Notes: generated from the letters alone by a model not told the origin. Counted from the stretch's first letter, positions 27,474 to 36,465 are shown. The stretch: DNA of 64,000 nucleotides from Flavobacterium sp. (GCF_027484705.1 NZ_JAIXSL010000024.1:62001-126000), one strand, 5' to 3'. Numbers and translations are program-made.

Positions 27474-29716
27474 TCAATATAGACGCACAAAACCACGTCA
27501 AAGGAAAATCGATTTACCTTGACGACATTCAGGAATTGCAAGGCACTTTATACGCTTTGCCTTTCGATGCTACCGTTGCGCATGCTAAAATCAAAAGCAT
27601 CAATTACGACGCAGCTTCAAAAGCGAAAGGCATTGTATCCATATTGACCGCTAAAGACATCCCGGGCGAAAATCAAATCGGTGGCATCATTCCCGACGAA
27701 CCATTATTTGCTGAAGGTGAAGTACATTTCCGTGGACAAGTCATCGCTTTGATTGTAGGAACTTCAGAGCATCATTGCCGACAAGCTGCCAAACTCATTG
27801 AAGTTGTATACGAGGAATTGCCCGTCATCGTTGATCCTCGGGAAGCGCAGGCAAAAGGCAAACTGATTATGCCACCGCGCAATTTCAAACTCGGAAATAT
27901 AGAAGAAGCTTGGGCACAATGCGAACATATTTTCGAAGGGCGATCCGATGTCAACGGACAGGAACATTTATATATAGAAACACAAGGCGCTTATGCACGA
28001 CCGAAAGAAGATGGCAGCATTGTCATTTCATCTTCCACGCAAGGGCCGACCGCAGTCCAGAGAATGGTCGCCAGAGTATTGGGCATTCCGATGCATAAAA
28101 TTGAAATCGATACCGTTCGTCTCGGCGGCGGTTTCGGTGGAAAAGAAGACCAAGCAACACCTTGGGCTGTAATGGTCGGATTAGCGACGCAGCTTTTACA
28201 CAAACCTGTAAAAATGTCGATGCACCGCATGGATGATATGCGCATGACCGGAAAACGCCACCCGTATTCCGCGGATTTCAAAATCGGGTTGTCGAAAGAG
28301 CTGAAGATTTTGGCTTATGAAGTGACGCATTATCAAAATGCCGGAGCTGCCGCAGATTTGTCACCAGCGGTGATGGAACGTACTTTATTTCATTCCACTA
28401 ACGCCTATTTTATTCCTAATGTAAACGCTAAAGCCTATAGTTGCAAAACCAATTTGCCGCCCAACACCGCTTTCCGTGGATTTGGTGGTCCGCAAGGAAA
28501 ATTCGCTATTGAAGCTGCAATAGTCAAAGCTGCGGAATCGTTAGGCGTGAGCCCGGCGGTAATCCAAAAAAAGAACTTAGTAGTTGATGGCGATGAATTG
28601 TCTTACGGGCAAATTCTACAGCAAACCAATGCGCATGCTTCTTGGGAAGCGTGTACATCGACTTACCAATACGAAGCTCAGAAAAAACGCGTCGCCGATT
28701 TCAACGCTGCGAATTCACGGTATAAAAAAGGATTGGCCGTACAGCCGATTTGTTTCGGGATTTCATTTACCAACACGATGATGAACCATGCGCGCGCATT
28801 AGTGCATATTTACCACGACGGAAGTGTTGTCGTAAGTACCGGCGCCGTCGAAATGGGGCAGGGCGTCAACACCAAATTATTACAAATCGTTACCGAAACT
28901 TTTGGTATCAGTGCTTCACGCGTCCGCATAGAATCGACGAATACTTTGAGGGTTGCCAATACTTCACCAACCGCTGCAAGTGCCGGAGCCGATCTTAACG
29001 GAAAGGCTTTGCAAATGGCCTGCAACGCTTTGCTCGAACGTTTGATTGCGGTCGCCCAAAAAGAATTGAATACCGAGAAAATACAAATCAACGACGAATT
29101 TGTTTTCGCCAACGATGAAGCTACGGAAATCAGTTGGCCCGATTTAGTGATGAAAGCTTTTGTGCTGAGAGTCGCTTTGACTGAAAACGCACATTACGCC
29201 ACGCCAACGATTCATTACGATAAAACCAAAGAGAAAGGCCATCCGTTTGCTTACCATGTTTATGGAACCGCAATTTTGGAAGTAACCGTAGATTGCCTGA
29301 AAGGAACTTACGATTTCGACCAAGTGAATGTCGTTCATGACTTTGGAAAAAGCATGAACAAAGACGTCGATAACGGCCAGATCGAAGGCGGACTGGTGCA
29401 AGGCATCGGCTGGATGACGCTTGAAGAAATCGTTTATAACAATCAAGGCCGATTGCTGTCAAATGCGCTTTCTACTTATAAAGTGCCCGACATTTATTCG
29501 GTTCCGAAACAAATTAACATCACGCATTTGGAAACTGAGGGACACGAACTTGCGGTCAAAAAATCAAAAGCAGTCGGAGAACCACCATTGATGTACGGAC
29601 TTGGCGCTTATTTCGCGATTCGCGATGCGGTCAAAGCGTTCAATCCAACAGCCGATTTAGCGGTTAATGCGCCTTACACTCCGGAAAAAGTGCTGATGGA
29701 TCTTTATAAAAAGTAA
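27470..29716 (+). CDS. xdhB: Xanthine dehydrogenase, molybdopterin-binding subunit
   Basis: This subunit oxidises hypoxanthine and xanthine to urate at a Mo-molybdopterin centre. Landmarks run in order: the N-terminal hammerhead domain, LGGGFGGKEDQ (glutamate that contacts purine in bovine enzyme), NTAFRGFGGPQGKF (arginine that positions xanthine), GAVEMGQGVNTK (molybdopterin contact) and GEPPLMYG with the catalytic glutamate at residue 704. All key residues of true xanthine dehydrogenases are present, so purine specificity is likely. The length of 748 residues is normal. xdhC follows after 12 bases. Confidence 0.94.
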   Translation: MINIDAQNHVKGKSIYLDDIQELQGTLYALPFDATVAHAKIKSINYDAASKAKGIVSILTAKDIPGENQIGGIIPDEPLFAEGEVHFRGQVIALIVGTSEHHCRQAAKLIEVVYEELPVIVDPREAQAKGKLIMPPRNFKLGNIEEAWAQCEHIFEGRSDVNGQEHLYIETQGAYARPKEDGSIVISSSTQGPTAVQRMVARVLGIPMHKIEIDTVRLGGGFGGKEDQATPWAVMVGLATQLLHKPVKMSMHRMDDMRMTGKRHPYSADFKIGLSKELKILAYEVTHYQNAGAAADLSPAVMERTLFHSTNAYFIPNVNAKAYSCKTNLPPNTAFRGFGGPQGKFAIEAAIVKAAESLGVSPAVIQKKNLVVDGDELSYGQILQQTNAHASWEACTSTYQYEAQKKRVADFNAANSRYKKGLAVQPICFGISFTNTMMNHARALVHIYHDGSVVVSTGAVEMGQGVNTKLLQIVTETFGISASRVRIESTNTLRVANTSPTAASAGADLNGKALQMACNALLERLIAVAQKELNTEKIQINDEFVFANDEATEISWPDLVMKAFVLRVALTENAHYATPTIHYDKTKEKGHPFAYHVYGTAILEVTVDCLKGTYDFDQVNVVHDFGKSMNKDVDNGQIEGGLVQGIGWMTLEEIVYNNQGRLLSNALSTYKVPDIYSVPKQINITHLETEGHELAVKKSKAVGEPPLMYGLGAYFAIRDAVKAFNPTADLAVNAPYTPEKVLMDLYKK

Positions 29717-29728
29717 CACGCCAAACCC

Positions 29729-30646
29729 ATGGTTTTAGATTTTTATAAAAGCGTTCGCGAGCTATTGCAACAAGAACAGCGGCTAATTCTCATGGTCGTC
29801 ATCGCCAATGAAGGCAGCAGCCCAGGAAGAAAAGGCTTCAAGATGGCGGTTTCCAAAAAACGTATGTTTGGTACGATCGGCGGCGGTATTATGGAACACA
29901 AGCTCGTCGAATACGCACAAAATCTTCTGACCAAAGCTGCATTCCGTCCTTTCATCAAACACCAGATTCACGACAAATCAGCACCAATAGATCAATCTGG
30001 GATGATTTGTTCCGGGCAGCAGACGATTGCTTTTTATGATTTGAATACCGAACATATTCCGATTATCGATTCGATTGTAAGCAAGAAAAACCACCACATC
30101 CGATACACCGAAAAAGGCTTTAACACCGATTTGCATCCCACAGCGCAGCACGAATGGGAATTCGTCGAATCGGTTGCATTACCAAATCGCGTTTATATTG
30201 TCGGCGGCGGACACGTGGGTTTGGCACTGAGTGAAGTTTTGTCGCGACTCGACTTTGAAATCTACATGCTCGACCACAGAGAAAACCTCAATACGATGGA
30301 AGCGAATACTTTTGCGCATTTCCGAAAAACCATCGAATTCGAACATATCGACCACGAAATTCCCGAAGGCAACAACATCTATGTCGTGATCATGTCTTTC
30401 GGTTATCGCACCGATGAAATCATCATCCGACGCTTGCTGCACCGCCGTTTCAAATACATCGGCATGATGGGCAGCAAGGAGAAAATCGCGACACTTTACA
30501 CGCATTTGCTTGCTGACGGTTTTACACAGGAACAACTCGATAAAGTATATTCGCCAATCGGCATCGACATTAAAAGCGAATCGGCTCAGGAAATCGCCAT
30601 CAGCGTGGCGGCGCAACTTATCAGTGTAAAAAATAAAACGTCATGA
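29729..30646 (+). CDS. xdhC: XdhC-type molybdenum-cofactor maturation protein for xanthine dehydrogenase
   Basis: XdhC binds molybdopterin, protects it while its terminal sulfur is added, and delivers it to the XdhB subunit. The N-terminal XdhC_CoxI domain shows VIANEGSSPGRKGFKM and GTIGGGIMEHKLVE. The C-terminal Rossmann-like domain starts at VYIVGGGHVGLALSEVL and ends with IGMMGSKEK and SPIGIDIKSESAQEIAISV. The cysteine block reads MICSGQQTI, where many relatives have CGG. The start of moeA overlaps its stop by four bases. Confidence 0.88.
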   Translation: MVLDFYKSVRELLQQEQRLILMVVIANEGSSPGRKGFKMAVSKKRMFGTIGGGIMEHKLVEYAQNLLTKAAFRPFIKHQIHDKSAPIDQSGMICSGQQTIAFYDLNTEHIPIIDSIVSKKNHHIRYTEKGFNTDLHPTAQHEWEFVESVALPNRVYIVGGGHVGLALSEVLSRLDFEIYMLDHRENLNTMEANTFAHFRKTIEFEHIDHEIPEGNNIYVVIMSFGYRTDEIIIRRLLHRRFKYIGMMGSKEKIATLYTHLLADGFTQEQLDKVYSPIGIDIKSESAQEIAISVAAQLISVKNKTS

Positions 30647-31812
30647 TTGCAGTCCACGAAGCATTTTCGATTTTAAATGGCGTGAATTTTCGATTCAACG
30701 AAATTGAGATTCCACTGGCCAATGCGTGTCGATATGTATTGGCTGAAACTGTTTTGTCACCGATCAATATGCCGCCATTCCGCCAATCGAACATGGATGG
30801 TTTTGCGCTTTCGTTGCACGAAAAATTAGAGTATGAAATTGTAGGCGAAGTCAAAGCCGGCGATTCCAATCCAATCCATCTTCAACCCGGACAAGCCGTC
30901 AAAATATTTACGGGTGCAGCAGTTCCGGATTCAGCGCAGGCTGTGATTCAGATTGAAAAAGTCTCGACCGACTGCAACCAATTGATTTTACAAGAAACTG
31001 TTTTGCAAGAAACGAATGTTCGGCCTTTAGGATCGCAGATTCGGCAAAACGACATCGCGCTCGAAAAAGGCACTTTCTTAAATCCGGCATCGATTGGGCT
31101 CTTGGCAGGTTTGGGCTTCACTTCCGTGAAAGTTTATCAGAAACCCACTGTCGGAATTGTCGTAACTGGTAATGAATTGGTACAGCCCGGAAAGCCTCTG
31201 AAACACGGCCAAGTCTACGAAAGCAACGCCATTATGCTGCAAACCGCCTTGCTCGACGCGCATTTCAACGATGTCAAATTATATCAGGTCGATGATGACT
31301 TTGAAAACACGAAATCCACATTAAAAAACGCCATTCAAGAAAATGATGTTATCCTAATTTCCGGAGGTATTTCGGTCGGGGATTACGATTTTGTCGGGAA
31401 AGCTTTGGAAAGTTTAAACGTTGAAACCTTATTCTATAAAGTCAATCAAAAACCCGGGAAGCCTTTATTGGCTGGAAAATCTGGTGATAAAATGATATTC
31501 GCGTTGCCCGGAAATCCGGCGGCGAGCCTGACTTGTTTTTACATTTATGTGTTGCCGACACTTCAGAAAATGTCAGGAATCACAGCTTCGTATGAAACAA
31601 CAATTCAAAAGAAAATAGCGCATGATTATTCGGTCAACAATACGCGCGACCAATTCTTGAAAGCGATAGTTTCAAACGATGAAGTTAAAATACTGCTACA
31701 TCAGGATTCCTCGATGCTCGATTCATTTGCGCTCGCGAATGCTTTGGTTTATTTGCCTCACGGTAATTACGAACTCAAGCAAAACGATAAAGTTGCCGTT
31801 TATCTTTTATAG
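30643..31812 (+). CDS. moeA: Molybdopterin molybdenumtransferase
   Basis: MoeA inserts molybdate into adenylylated molybdopterin. Domain order is the usual one: MoeA N-terminal dimerisation part (ANACRYVLAETVLSP; PPFRQSNMDGFAL), the MPT-binding MoaB-like domain with VGIVVTGNELVQPG and LISGGISVGDYDFVG, and the C-terminal barrel. KPGKPLLAGK and FALPGNPAASLTCFY are the classical substrate loops. At 389 residues it is near normal length. It overlaps xdhC, tying cofactor assembly to the xanthine-dehydrogenase operon. Confidence 0.92.
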   Translation: MIAVHEAFSILNGVNFRFNEIEIPLANACRYVLAETVLSPINMPPFRQSNMDGFALSLHEKLEYEIVGEVKAGDSNPIHLQPGQAVKIFTGAAVPDSAQAVIQIEKVSTDCNQLILQETVLQETNVRPLGSQIRQNDIALEKGTFLNPASIGLLAGLGFTSVKVYQKPTVGIVVTGNELVQPGKPLKHGQVYESNAIMLQTALLDAHFNDVKLYQVDDDFENTKSTLKNAIQENDVILISGGISVGDYDFVGKALESLNVETLFYKVNQKPGKPLLAGKSGDKMIFALPGNPAASLTCFYIYVLPTLQKMSGITASYETTIQKKIAHDYSVNNTRDQFLKAIVSNDEVKILLHQDSSMLDSFALANALVYLPHGNYELKQNDKVAVYLL

Positions 31813-31826
31813 CCAAAAGAAGTGGT

Positions 31827-31834
31827 TATCTTTG
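31827..31834 (+). promoter_or_regulatory. Internal -7 promoter box before the TauE/SafE gene
   Basis: TATCTTTG matches TAnnTTTG and lies just past the moeA stop codon, 21 bases ahead of the ATG at 31856. No good -33 element is visible, so this may be a weak internal promoter. Confidence 0.45.
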
Positions 31835-31855
31835 TGGGTTGTTAAAAATTCGATT

Positions 31856-32602
31856 ATGCCGATGGCCGATTTATTCACTTCGCCTTTGTTATTACTGCTG
31901 TTGCCGATCATCGCGTTTCTTTATGCGAGTGTAGGCCACGGTGGAGCGAGCGGCTATATCGCTATCATGAGCCTTTTTGCGTTCCCGATTTCGGTGATGA
32001 AACCCACAGCTTTGGTACTTAATATTCTTGTTTCGGGGATTTCGTTTTACTTTTATTTCCGTGAAAAAAAATTCGACTGGAAGCTGTTTTATCCGTTTGC
32101 GATTACATCAGTTCCATTTTCATTCCTGGGTGGTTTGCTCACCGTGGAAATTCATATTTACAAAGTCATTTTAGCTTCCGTTTTGTTGGTCGCCGTATTG
32201 CGATTGCTCGGTTTGTTCGGGAAAGAAACTTCTGACTTGAAACCCATTAATCTTCCACTAGCCTTATTAATCGGAGCGATTATAGGATTCTTATCAGGAT
32301 TGATCGGCATCGGTGGCGGCATTATTCTAAGTCCTGTCATCCTGCTTTTGGGTTGGGCGAATATGAAACAAACGGCGGCGGTTTCGGCTTTGTTTATTTT
32401 TGTAAATTCGATTGCGGGGCTTTTTGGTTTCGTCTCGAAAGGCGGCAGTTTGCCATTGTCTTCGGCTGTCGTGATTGGCGTGGTTTTGATTGGCGGCATT
32501 TTGGGAAGTTATTACGGCAGTAAAAAATTCAATACGGTTACTTTGCGAAATGTTTTGGCTTTTGTTTTAGGCATCGCAATTTTGAAATTATACACGACTT
32601 AA
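31856..32602 (+). CDS. TauE/SafE (TSUP) family membrane transporter
   Basis: I use the ATG at 31856 (MPMADLFTSPLLLLLLPIIA), not the upstream frame that runs through the end of moeA. About seven or eight membrane helices are seen. The two internal repeats are marked by YASVGHGGASGYIAIMSLF and GFLSGLIGIGGGIILSPVILLLGW, the signature of TSUP exporters of sulfite and organosulfur anions. Inside a Mo-cofactor and purine cluster it may move sulfite, another oxyanion or a carboxylate catabolite such as glyoxylate; this is inference. moaD starts two bases after its stop codon. Confidence 0.82.
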   Translation: MPMADLFTSPLLLLLLPIIAFLYASVGHGGASGYIAIMSLFAFPISVMKPTALVLNILVSGISFYFYFREKKFDWKLFYPFAITSVPFSFLGGLLTVEIHIYKVILASVLLVAVLRLLGLFGKETSDLKPINLPLALLIGAIIGFLSGLIGIGGGIILSPVILLLGWANMKQTAAVSALFIFVNSIAGLFGFVSKGGSLPLSSAVVIGVVLIGGILGSYYGSKKFNTVTLRNVLAFVLGIAILKLYTT

Positions 32603-32603
32603 G

Positions 32604-32846
32604 ATGGATATTACGGTAAAATACTTCGGAATCATCGCGGATGTTACTTCAAAAAAAGAAGAAACATTTACTTTGAGTGATGCTGTAAATTCGATACAAT
32701 CCTTGCAATTTCATTTGGAACAGTTATATCCCGAAATTAAGAATACAACTTATTCATTAGCTATAAATCAAAAGCTGACGAACCAAAATGAAACGCTTCA
32801 AGATCAAGACGAAATAGCTTTATTGCCACCATTTTCAGGCGGCTAG
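32604..32846 (+). CDS. moaD: Molybdopterin synthase sulfur-carrier subunit
   Basis: The 80-residue protein has the ubiquitin-like MoaD/ThiS fold. It begins DITVKYFGIIADVTSKKEETF and ends ALLPPFSGG, with the C-terminal diglycine that is adenylylated and then thiocarboxylated. PPFSGG is the MoaD type of ending, and moaE is two genes away, so MoaD is preferred over ThiS. It stands directly before the activating enzyme gene. Confidence 0.9.
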   Translation: MDITVKYFGIIADVTSKKEETFTLSDAVNSIQSLQFHLEQLYPEIKNTTYSLAINQKLTNQNETLQDQDEIALLPPFSGG

Positions 32847-32864
32847 AACCTCAGCAACTCAAAA

Positions 32865-33929
32865 ATGAAACGCTACGAACGACAAATCGCCTTACCCGAA
32901 ATCGGAACCGAAGGCCAGCAAAAACTCACCGAAGCCAAAGTATTGGTCATCGGCGCCGGTGGTTTGGGTTGTCCCGTTCTGCAACATTTGGCTGCGGCTG
33001 GCGTGGGTTGTATCGGTATTGTGGATGGCGATCTAATCGAAGAAAGCAATCTGCACCGACAGGTGTTGTATATTCCATCGGATTGCGGAAAACATAAAGC
33101 AACCGTTGCTGCAGAAGTCATTTCAAGACAAAATCCGCAAGTGAAAGTAATGCCATTTTTAAATCATTTCACACCTCAAAATGCGTTCGAAATCGCCGAA
33201 GGCTTTGAAATCATTGTAGATTGTACCGATAATATTGCCACGCGTTATCTCATCAATGACGTCGCTTTGGCCAAAAAGATTCCTATGGTTTACGGTTCCG
33301 TGCATCGTTTTGAAGGGCAGCTTTCAGTATTCAATTATGGGCTTGGACCGACGTATCGTTGTTTGTTTCCCGAAAAAGAAGGTTTAAATGAAAATTCAAA
33401 TTGCAACGAAACTGGCATTTTGGGAATTCTACCCAATACTTTAGGAATTTTGCAAGCTACGGAAGTCCTCAAAATCATTTTGGGAATCGGAGAAGTTTTA
33501 AGCGGAAAATTGCTAGTTTATGACGGATTGCGACACCAAATGCAAACGCTCGAAATCCAAAAAAATCCGCTCGAAGTTCAAAACGGATTGTTGCGCGGCA
33601 TCGATATTTTAAACCGCAAAAGGAAAACGGTCAAGAGCATTGCTGCAACTTCTTTTTATGAAGTTATCAACGATGCATCTACGTTGATTATTGATCTTAC
33701 GGAAGCGCACGAAGATTCCAAAATACAAGGAACCAACATTCAGAATGTTCCCTTAAATCAACTCGAAAACTATTTGCAAAACAGGGATAAAAACCAAAAA
33801 ATTATCTTATTTTGTCCTTACGGAAATAAAAGTTTACTGGCCGCCAATTACCTCATGAAAAACGGTTTCACGACTGTGTTTCATCTCGAAAATGGCAGTG
33901 AAGCTTTATCCGAAATACAACCAATTTAA
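32865..33929 (+). CDS. moeB: MoeB/ThiF-type sulfur-carrier adenylyltransferase with C-terminal rhodanese domain
   Basis: Residues 1 to about 240 are the E1-like adenylyltransferase fold: YERQIALPEIGTEGQ, the nucleotide loop VIGAGGLGCPVLQHLA and VDCTDNIATRYLIND. The catalytic cysteine region reads SNCNETGILG. The last 85 residues form a rhodanese domain with the active loop CPYGNKS, as in eukaryotic MOCS3, so one protein may both adenylylate and sulfurate MoaD. The four zinc cysteines of E. coli MoeB are mostly lost: TYRCLF keeps one, and the second CxxC is absent (KNPLEVQNG). Confidence 0.87.
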   Translation: MKRYERQIALPEIGTEGQQKLTEAKVLVIGAGGLGCPVLQHLAAAGVGCIGIVDGDLIEESNLHRQVLYIPSDCGKHKATVAAEVISRQNPQVKVMPFLNHFTPQNAFEIAEGFEIIVDCTDNIATRYLINDVALAKKIPMVYGSVHRFEGQLSVFNYGLGPTYRCLFPEKEGLNENSNCNETGILGILPNTLGILQATEVLKIILGIGEVLSGKLLVYDGLRHQMQTLEIQKNPLEVQNGLLRGIDILNRKRKTVKSIAATSFYEVINDASTLIIDLTEAHEDSKIQGTNIQNVPLNQLENYLQNRDKNQKIILFCPYGNKSLLAANYLMKNGFTTVFHLENGSEALSEIQPI

Positions 33930-33934
33930 ATCTT

Positions 33935-34381
33935 ATGTCGACCACCAAACCAAAAAAAACATCGTTTGTTTCGGGCGCGATTTCGTCTGATTTTATAAGC
34001 GCATCGATTGCGAAACATCAGAGCAAAACCACGATTGGTGCGCACAATATTTTTTTAGGACAAGTGCGTGCTGATGTGATTGACGGAAAAACGGTCGTCG
34101 CCATCGACTATTCCGCTTACGAAGAAATGGCAGAAGCAAATTTCTACGAAATCCGCGAAGCCGCTTTTGAAAGATTCGATTTGACTTGCCTGCACATTTA
34201 TCACAGTTTGGGTTTGGTCAAAGCCGGCGAGATTTGCCTGTTCGTTTTCGTTTCGGCGCCAAGAAGAAAAGTGACTTACGAAGCTTTGGAATATTTGGTC
34301 GAAGCGATTAAAGAGAAAGCACCGGTTTTCGGAAAAGAGCTTTTCGAAGACGATACTTACACCTGGAAAAAAAACACTTAA
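33935..34381 (+). CDS. moaE: Molybdopterin synthase catalytic subunit
   Basis: MoaE forms a heterotetramer with MoaD and adds two sulfurs to cyclic pyranopterin. Family blocks are NIFLGQVRAD, AIDYSAYEEMAE, HSLGLVKAGEICLFVFVSAPRR and KEKAPVFGKELFEDDTYTW, which carry the substrate-binding arginines and lysines. The 148-residue length is standard. The first residues (STTKPKKTSFVSGAI) are a variable leader. It lies one base from moaCB. Confidence 0.92.
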   Translation: MSTTKPKKTSFVSGAISSDFISASIAKHQSKTTIGAHNIFLGQVRADVIDGKTVVAIDYSAYEEMAEANFYEIREAAFERFDLTCLHIYHSLGLVKAGEICLFVFVSAPRRKVTYEALEYLVEAIKEKAPVFGKELFEDDTYTWKKNT

Positions 34382-34382
34382 A

Positions 34383-35288
34383 ATGGTCGACATCACGCAT
34401 AAAATCACAACTTTAAGAACGGCGGTCGCACAAGCGATTGTCAAAGTCGGTTCGCCCGAAACCATTAAAGCTGTTCTTGAAAAAACCGTTCCCAAAGGCG
34501 ATGTGCTTTCGGTTGCCAAAACTGCGGGATTGTTTGCCGTGAAAAACACTTCGAATGCGATTCCCGATTGCCATCCGATGCCGATTGAGTTCACCGGAAT
34601 TGAGATCGAATGTCTGGAAAATTCGATTCAGATTGAAGTCACGGTCAAAACGATTTACAAAACGGGCGTTGAGGTCGAAGCCATGCACGGCGCATCCATA
34701 GTGGCGTTGACGGTTTACGATATGCTCAAGCCCATCGATAAAAATGTTGAAATTTCGAATATAAAATTGCTTCATAAAAAAGGAGGAAATTCAGATTATT
34801 CCAATAAAGATTATTCAAATTTATCAGTGGCCGTGATTGTTTGCTCCGACAGCGTTTCCGAGGGCACCAAAGAAGATAGTTCAGGAAAAGTCATCGTCGA
34901 AAAACTTCAAAAATTCGGATTGTCGGTTTCCAGTTATACCATCATTCCTGACGATATTGAAACCATTCAAAAACAAATCCAAAACCAAAAAGCCGATTTA
35001 ATTATTCTCACTGGAGGCACAGGTTTATCGCATAATGACGTTACGCCCGAAGCCATTGTTCCATTGCTCGACCGACGCATTCCGGGCATTGAGGAAGCGA
35101 TTCGTTCCTACGGACAAGAACGCACACCTTATGCGATGTTGTCACGTTCAGTCGTTGGTTTTAAAGGCGATACGTTGTTAATGGCATTACCGGGTTCAAC
35201 TACTGGCGCGGCGGAATCTATCGATGCGGTTTTTCCGTCGGTGTTGCATTTGTTTCAAATCCTGAACGGCTTCAACCATGGAAAATAG
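34383..35288 (+). CDS. moaCB: Bifunctional MoaC-MoaB fusion: cyclic pyranopterin monophosphate synthase and molybdopterin adenylyltransferase-like domain
   Basis: Residues 1-138 are MoaC: KGDVLSVAKTAGLFAVKNT, IPDCHPMPIEF and EAMHGASIVALTVYDMLKPIDK, with the catalytic lysines. The fold starts right at MVDITHK and lacks the roughly 15-residue lead of E. coli MoaC. Residues 150-301 are MoaB/MogA: VIVCSDSVSEGTKEDSSG, LTGGTGLSHNDVTPEA and LPGSTTGAAESIDA. The first activity completes cPMP after MoaA; the second activates molybdopterin with AMP for MoeA. The linker KKGGNSDYSNKDYSN is short and polar. Its 3' end overlaps moaA by 11 bases. Confidence 0.92.
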   Translation: MVDITHKITTLRTAVAQAIVKVGSPETIKAVLEKTVPKGDVLSVAKTAGLFAVKNTSNAIPDCHPMPIEFTGIEIECLENSIQIEVTVKTIYKTGVEVEAMHGASIVALTVYDMLKPIDKNVEISNIKLLHKKGGNSDYSNKDYSNLSVAVIVCSDSVSEGTKEDSSGKVIVEKLQKFGLSVSSYTIIPDDIETIQKQIQNQKADLIILTGGTGLSHNDVTPEAIVPLLDRRIPGIEEAIRSYGQERTPYAMLSRSVVGFKGDTLLMALPGSTTGAAESIDAVFPSVLHLFQILNGFNHGK

Positions 35289-36282
35289 TACGTTTTTGGA
35301 GGATTCACTAGGACGCCACCACGATTACCTGCGCATTTCGATTACGGAACACTGCAACCTGCGCTGCACGTATTGTATGCCCGAAGAAGGCATCGCGCTG
35401 ACTCCGAAACCGCATTTGATGACAGCAGACGAAATCCTTCAAATTGCTGAAACGTTTGTTAATTTTGGGGTTAAAAAAATTCGTTTGACGGGCGGCGAAC
35501 CTTTAGTAAGGAAAGACGCGAAAGCGATTATTTTGCGTTTGGGGAAATTGGGCGTCAATCTTACGATTACAACCAACGGCATTCTGGTTTCTGATTTCAT
35601 CGATACTTTTAAAGAAGCAGGAATTCATACCGTCAATATCAGCATAGACAGTTTGGTCGAAGAGAAATTCAATCGGATTACGAGAAGGAATTACTTCGCT
35701 ACGGTTATGGAAAACATCGATTTGTTGCTTCAACACAACTTTAAAGTCAAGCTCAATGTGGTTTTGATGCAAGGTTTTAATGAGGATGAAATCATCGATT
35801 TTATTGCGTTGACGAAATTCAAGAATATTCAAATCCGCTTTATAGAATTCATGCCTTTCAACGGCAACCAATGGGACAAATCGAAATTGGTGACTTACTC
35901 GCAAATCCTCGAAACCATCCAATCAGCATATCCATTTCATGAAATTGAGCGCCTGACCGACGCGCCAAACGACACGGCTAAAAACTTCAAAATCAAATCG
36001 CATTTCGGAAGTTTTGCGATCATTAGTTCGGTTACGAATCCGTTTTGCAGCACTTGCAACCGCATCCGATTGACGGCCGACGGAAAATTGAAGAACTGCC
36101 TTTTCTCGAATTCCGAAACTGCTTTGCTCGAAACTTTGCGTTCTGGCGAATCGATTTTACCTTTGATCGAACAAAACCTGCTCGCCAAAAAAGCGGTGCG
36201 TGGCGGCATGGATGACGATTCGAAATTCCAGAATCCCGATTTGTTCTCCAAAAACCGGAGCATGATTGCGATTGGAGGCTAA
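35278..36282 (+). CDS. moaA: GTP 3',8-cyclase, radical SAM
   Basis: MoaA starts molybdenum-cofactor synthesis by rearranging GTP. The radical-SAM cluster motif is CNLRCTYC (C26, C30, C33). LTGGEPLVRKD and TTNGILVSDF are SAM-binding stretches. The C-terminal second cluster has PFCSTCNRIRLTADGKLKNC. The protein ends MIAIGG, and the conserved C-terminal diglycine that helps catalysis is present. Length (334 residues) is normal. It is the last gene of the first half of the cluster; a 183-base region with a palindrome and promoter follows. Confidence 0.94.
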   Translation: MENSTFLEDSLGRHHDYLRISITEHCNLRCTYCMPEEGIALTPKPHLMTADEILQIAETFVNFGVKKIRLTGGEPLVRKDAKAIILRLGKLGVNLTITTNGILVSDFIDTFKEAGIHTVNISIDSLVEEKFNRITRRNYFATVMENIDLLLQHNFKVKLNVVLMQGFNEDEIIDFIALTKFKNIQIRFIEFMPFNGNQWDKSKLVTYSQILETIQSAYPFHEIERLTDAPNDTAKNFKIKSHFGSFAIISSVTNPFCSTCNRIRLTADGKLKNCLFSNSETALLETLRSGESILPLIEQNLLAKKAVRGGMDDDSKFQNPDLFSKNRSMIAIGG

Positions 36283-36307
36283 TTTCTTACATCTAAATCA
36301 TTTTAAA

Positions 36308-36369
36308 CTTTGCGCCTTTGCGTCTTTGTGAGATAAAAAATTGGCTCGCAAAGACACAAAGACGCTAAG
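36308..36369. repeat. Long intergenic palindrome of the GCGCCTTTGCGTCTTTG type
   Basis: Left arm CTTTGCGCCTTTGCGTCTTTGTGAG pairs with CTCGCAAAGACACAAAGACGCTAAG around about 12 bases, with a few mismatches. A second copy is at 59282-59345. It splits the Mo-cofactor genes from the allantoin genes and might terminate transcription after moaA. Confidence 0.75.
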
Positions 36370-36399
36370 AAATTTTGATTCAATAATTACCAATAAAAC

Positions 36400-36429
36400 T
36401 TGTATTTTTTTGATTAAAATCTATATTTG
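36400..36429 (+). promoter_or_regulatory. Promoter of the allantoin/urate gene block
   Basis: TTG at 36400-36402, 19 bases, then TATATTTG at 36422-36429. This is the best -33/-7 match in the window. The predicted leader to the TTG start codon is about 30 bases. Confidence 0.75.
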
Positions 36430-36465
36430 TAGGTTTGCAATTCAGAAAAACTAAAATAAAATAAC

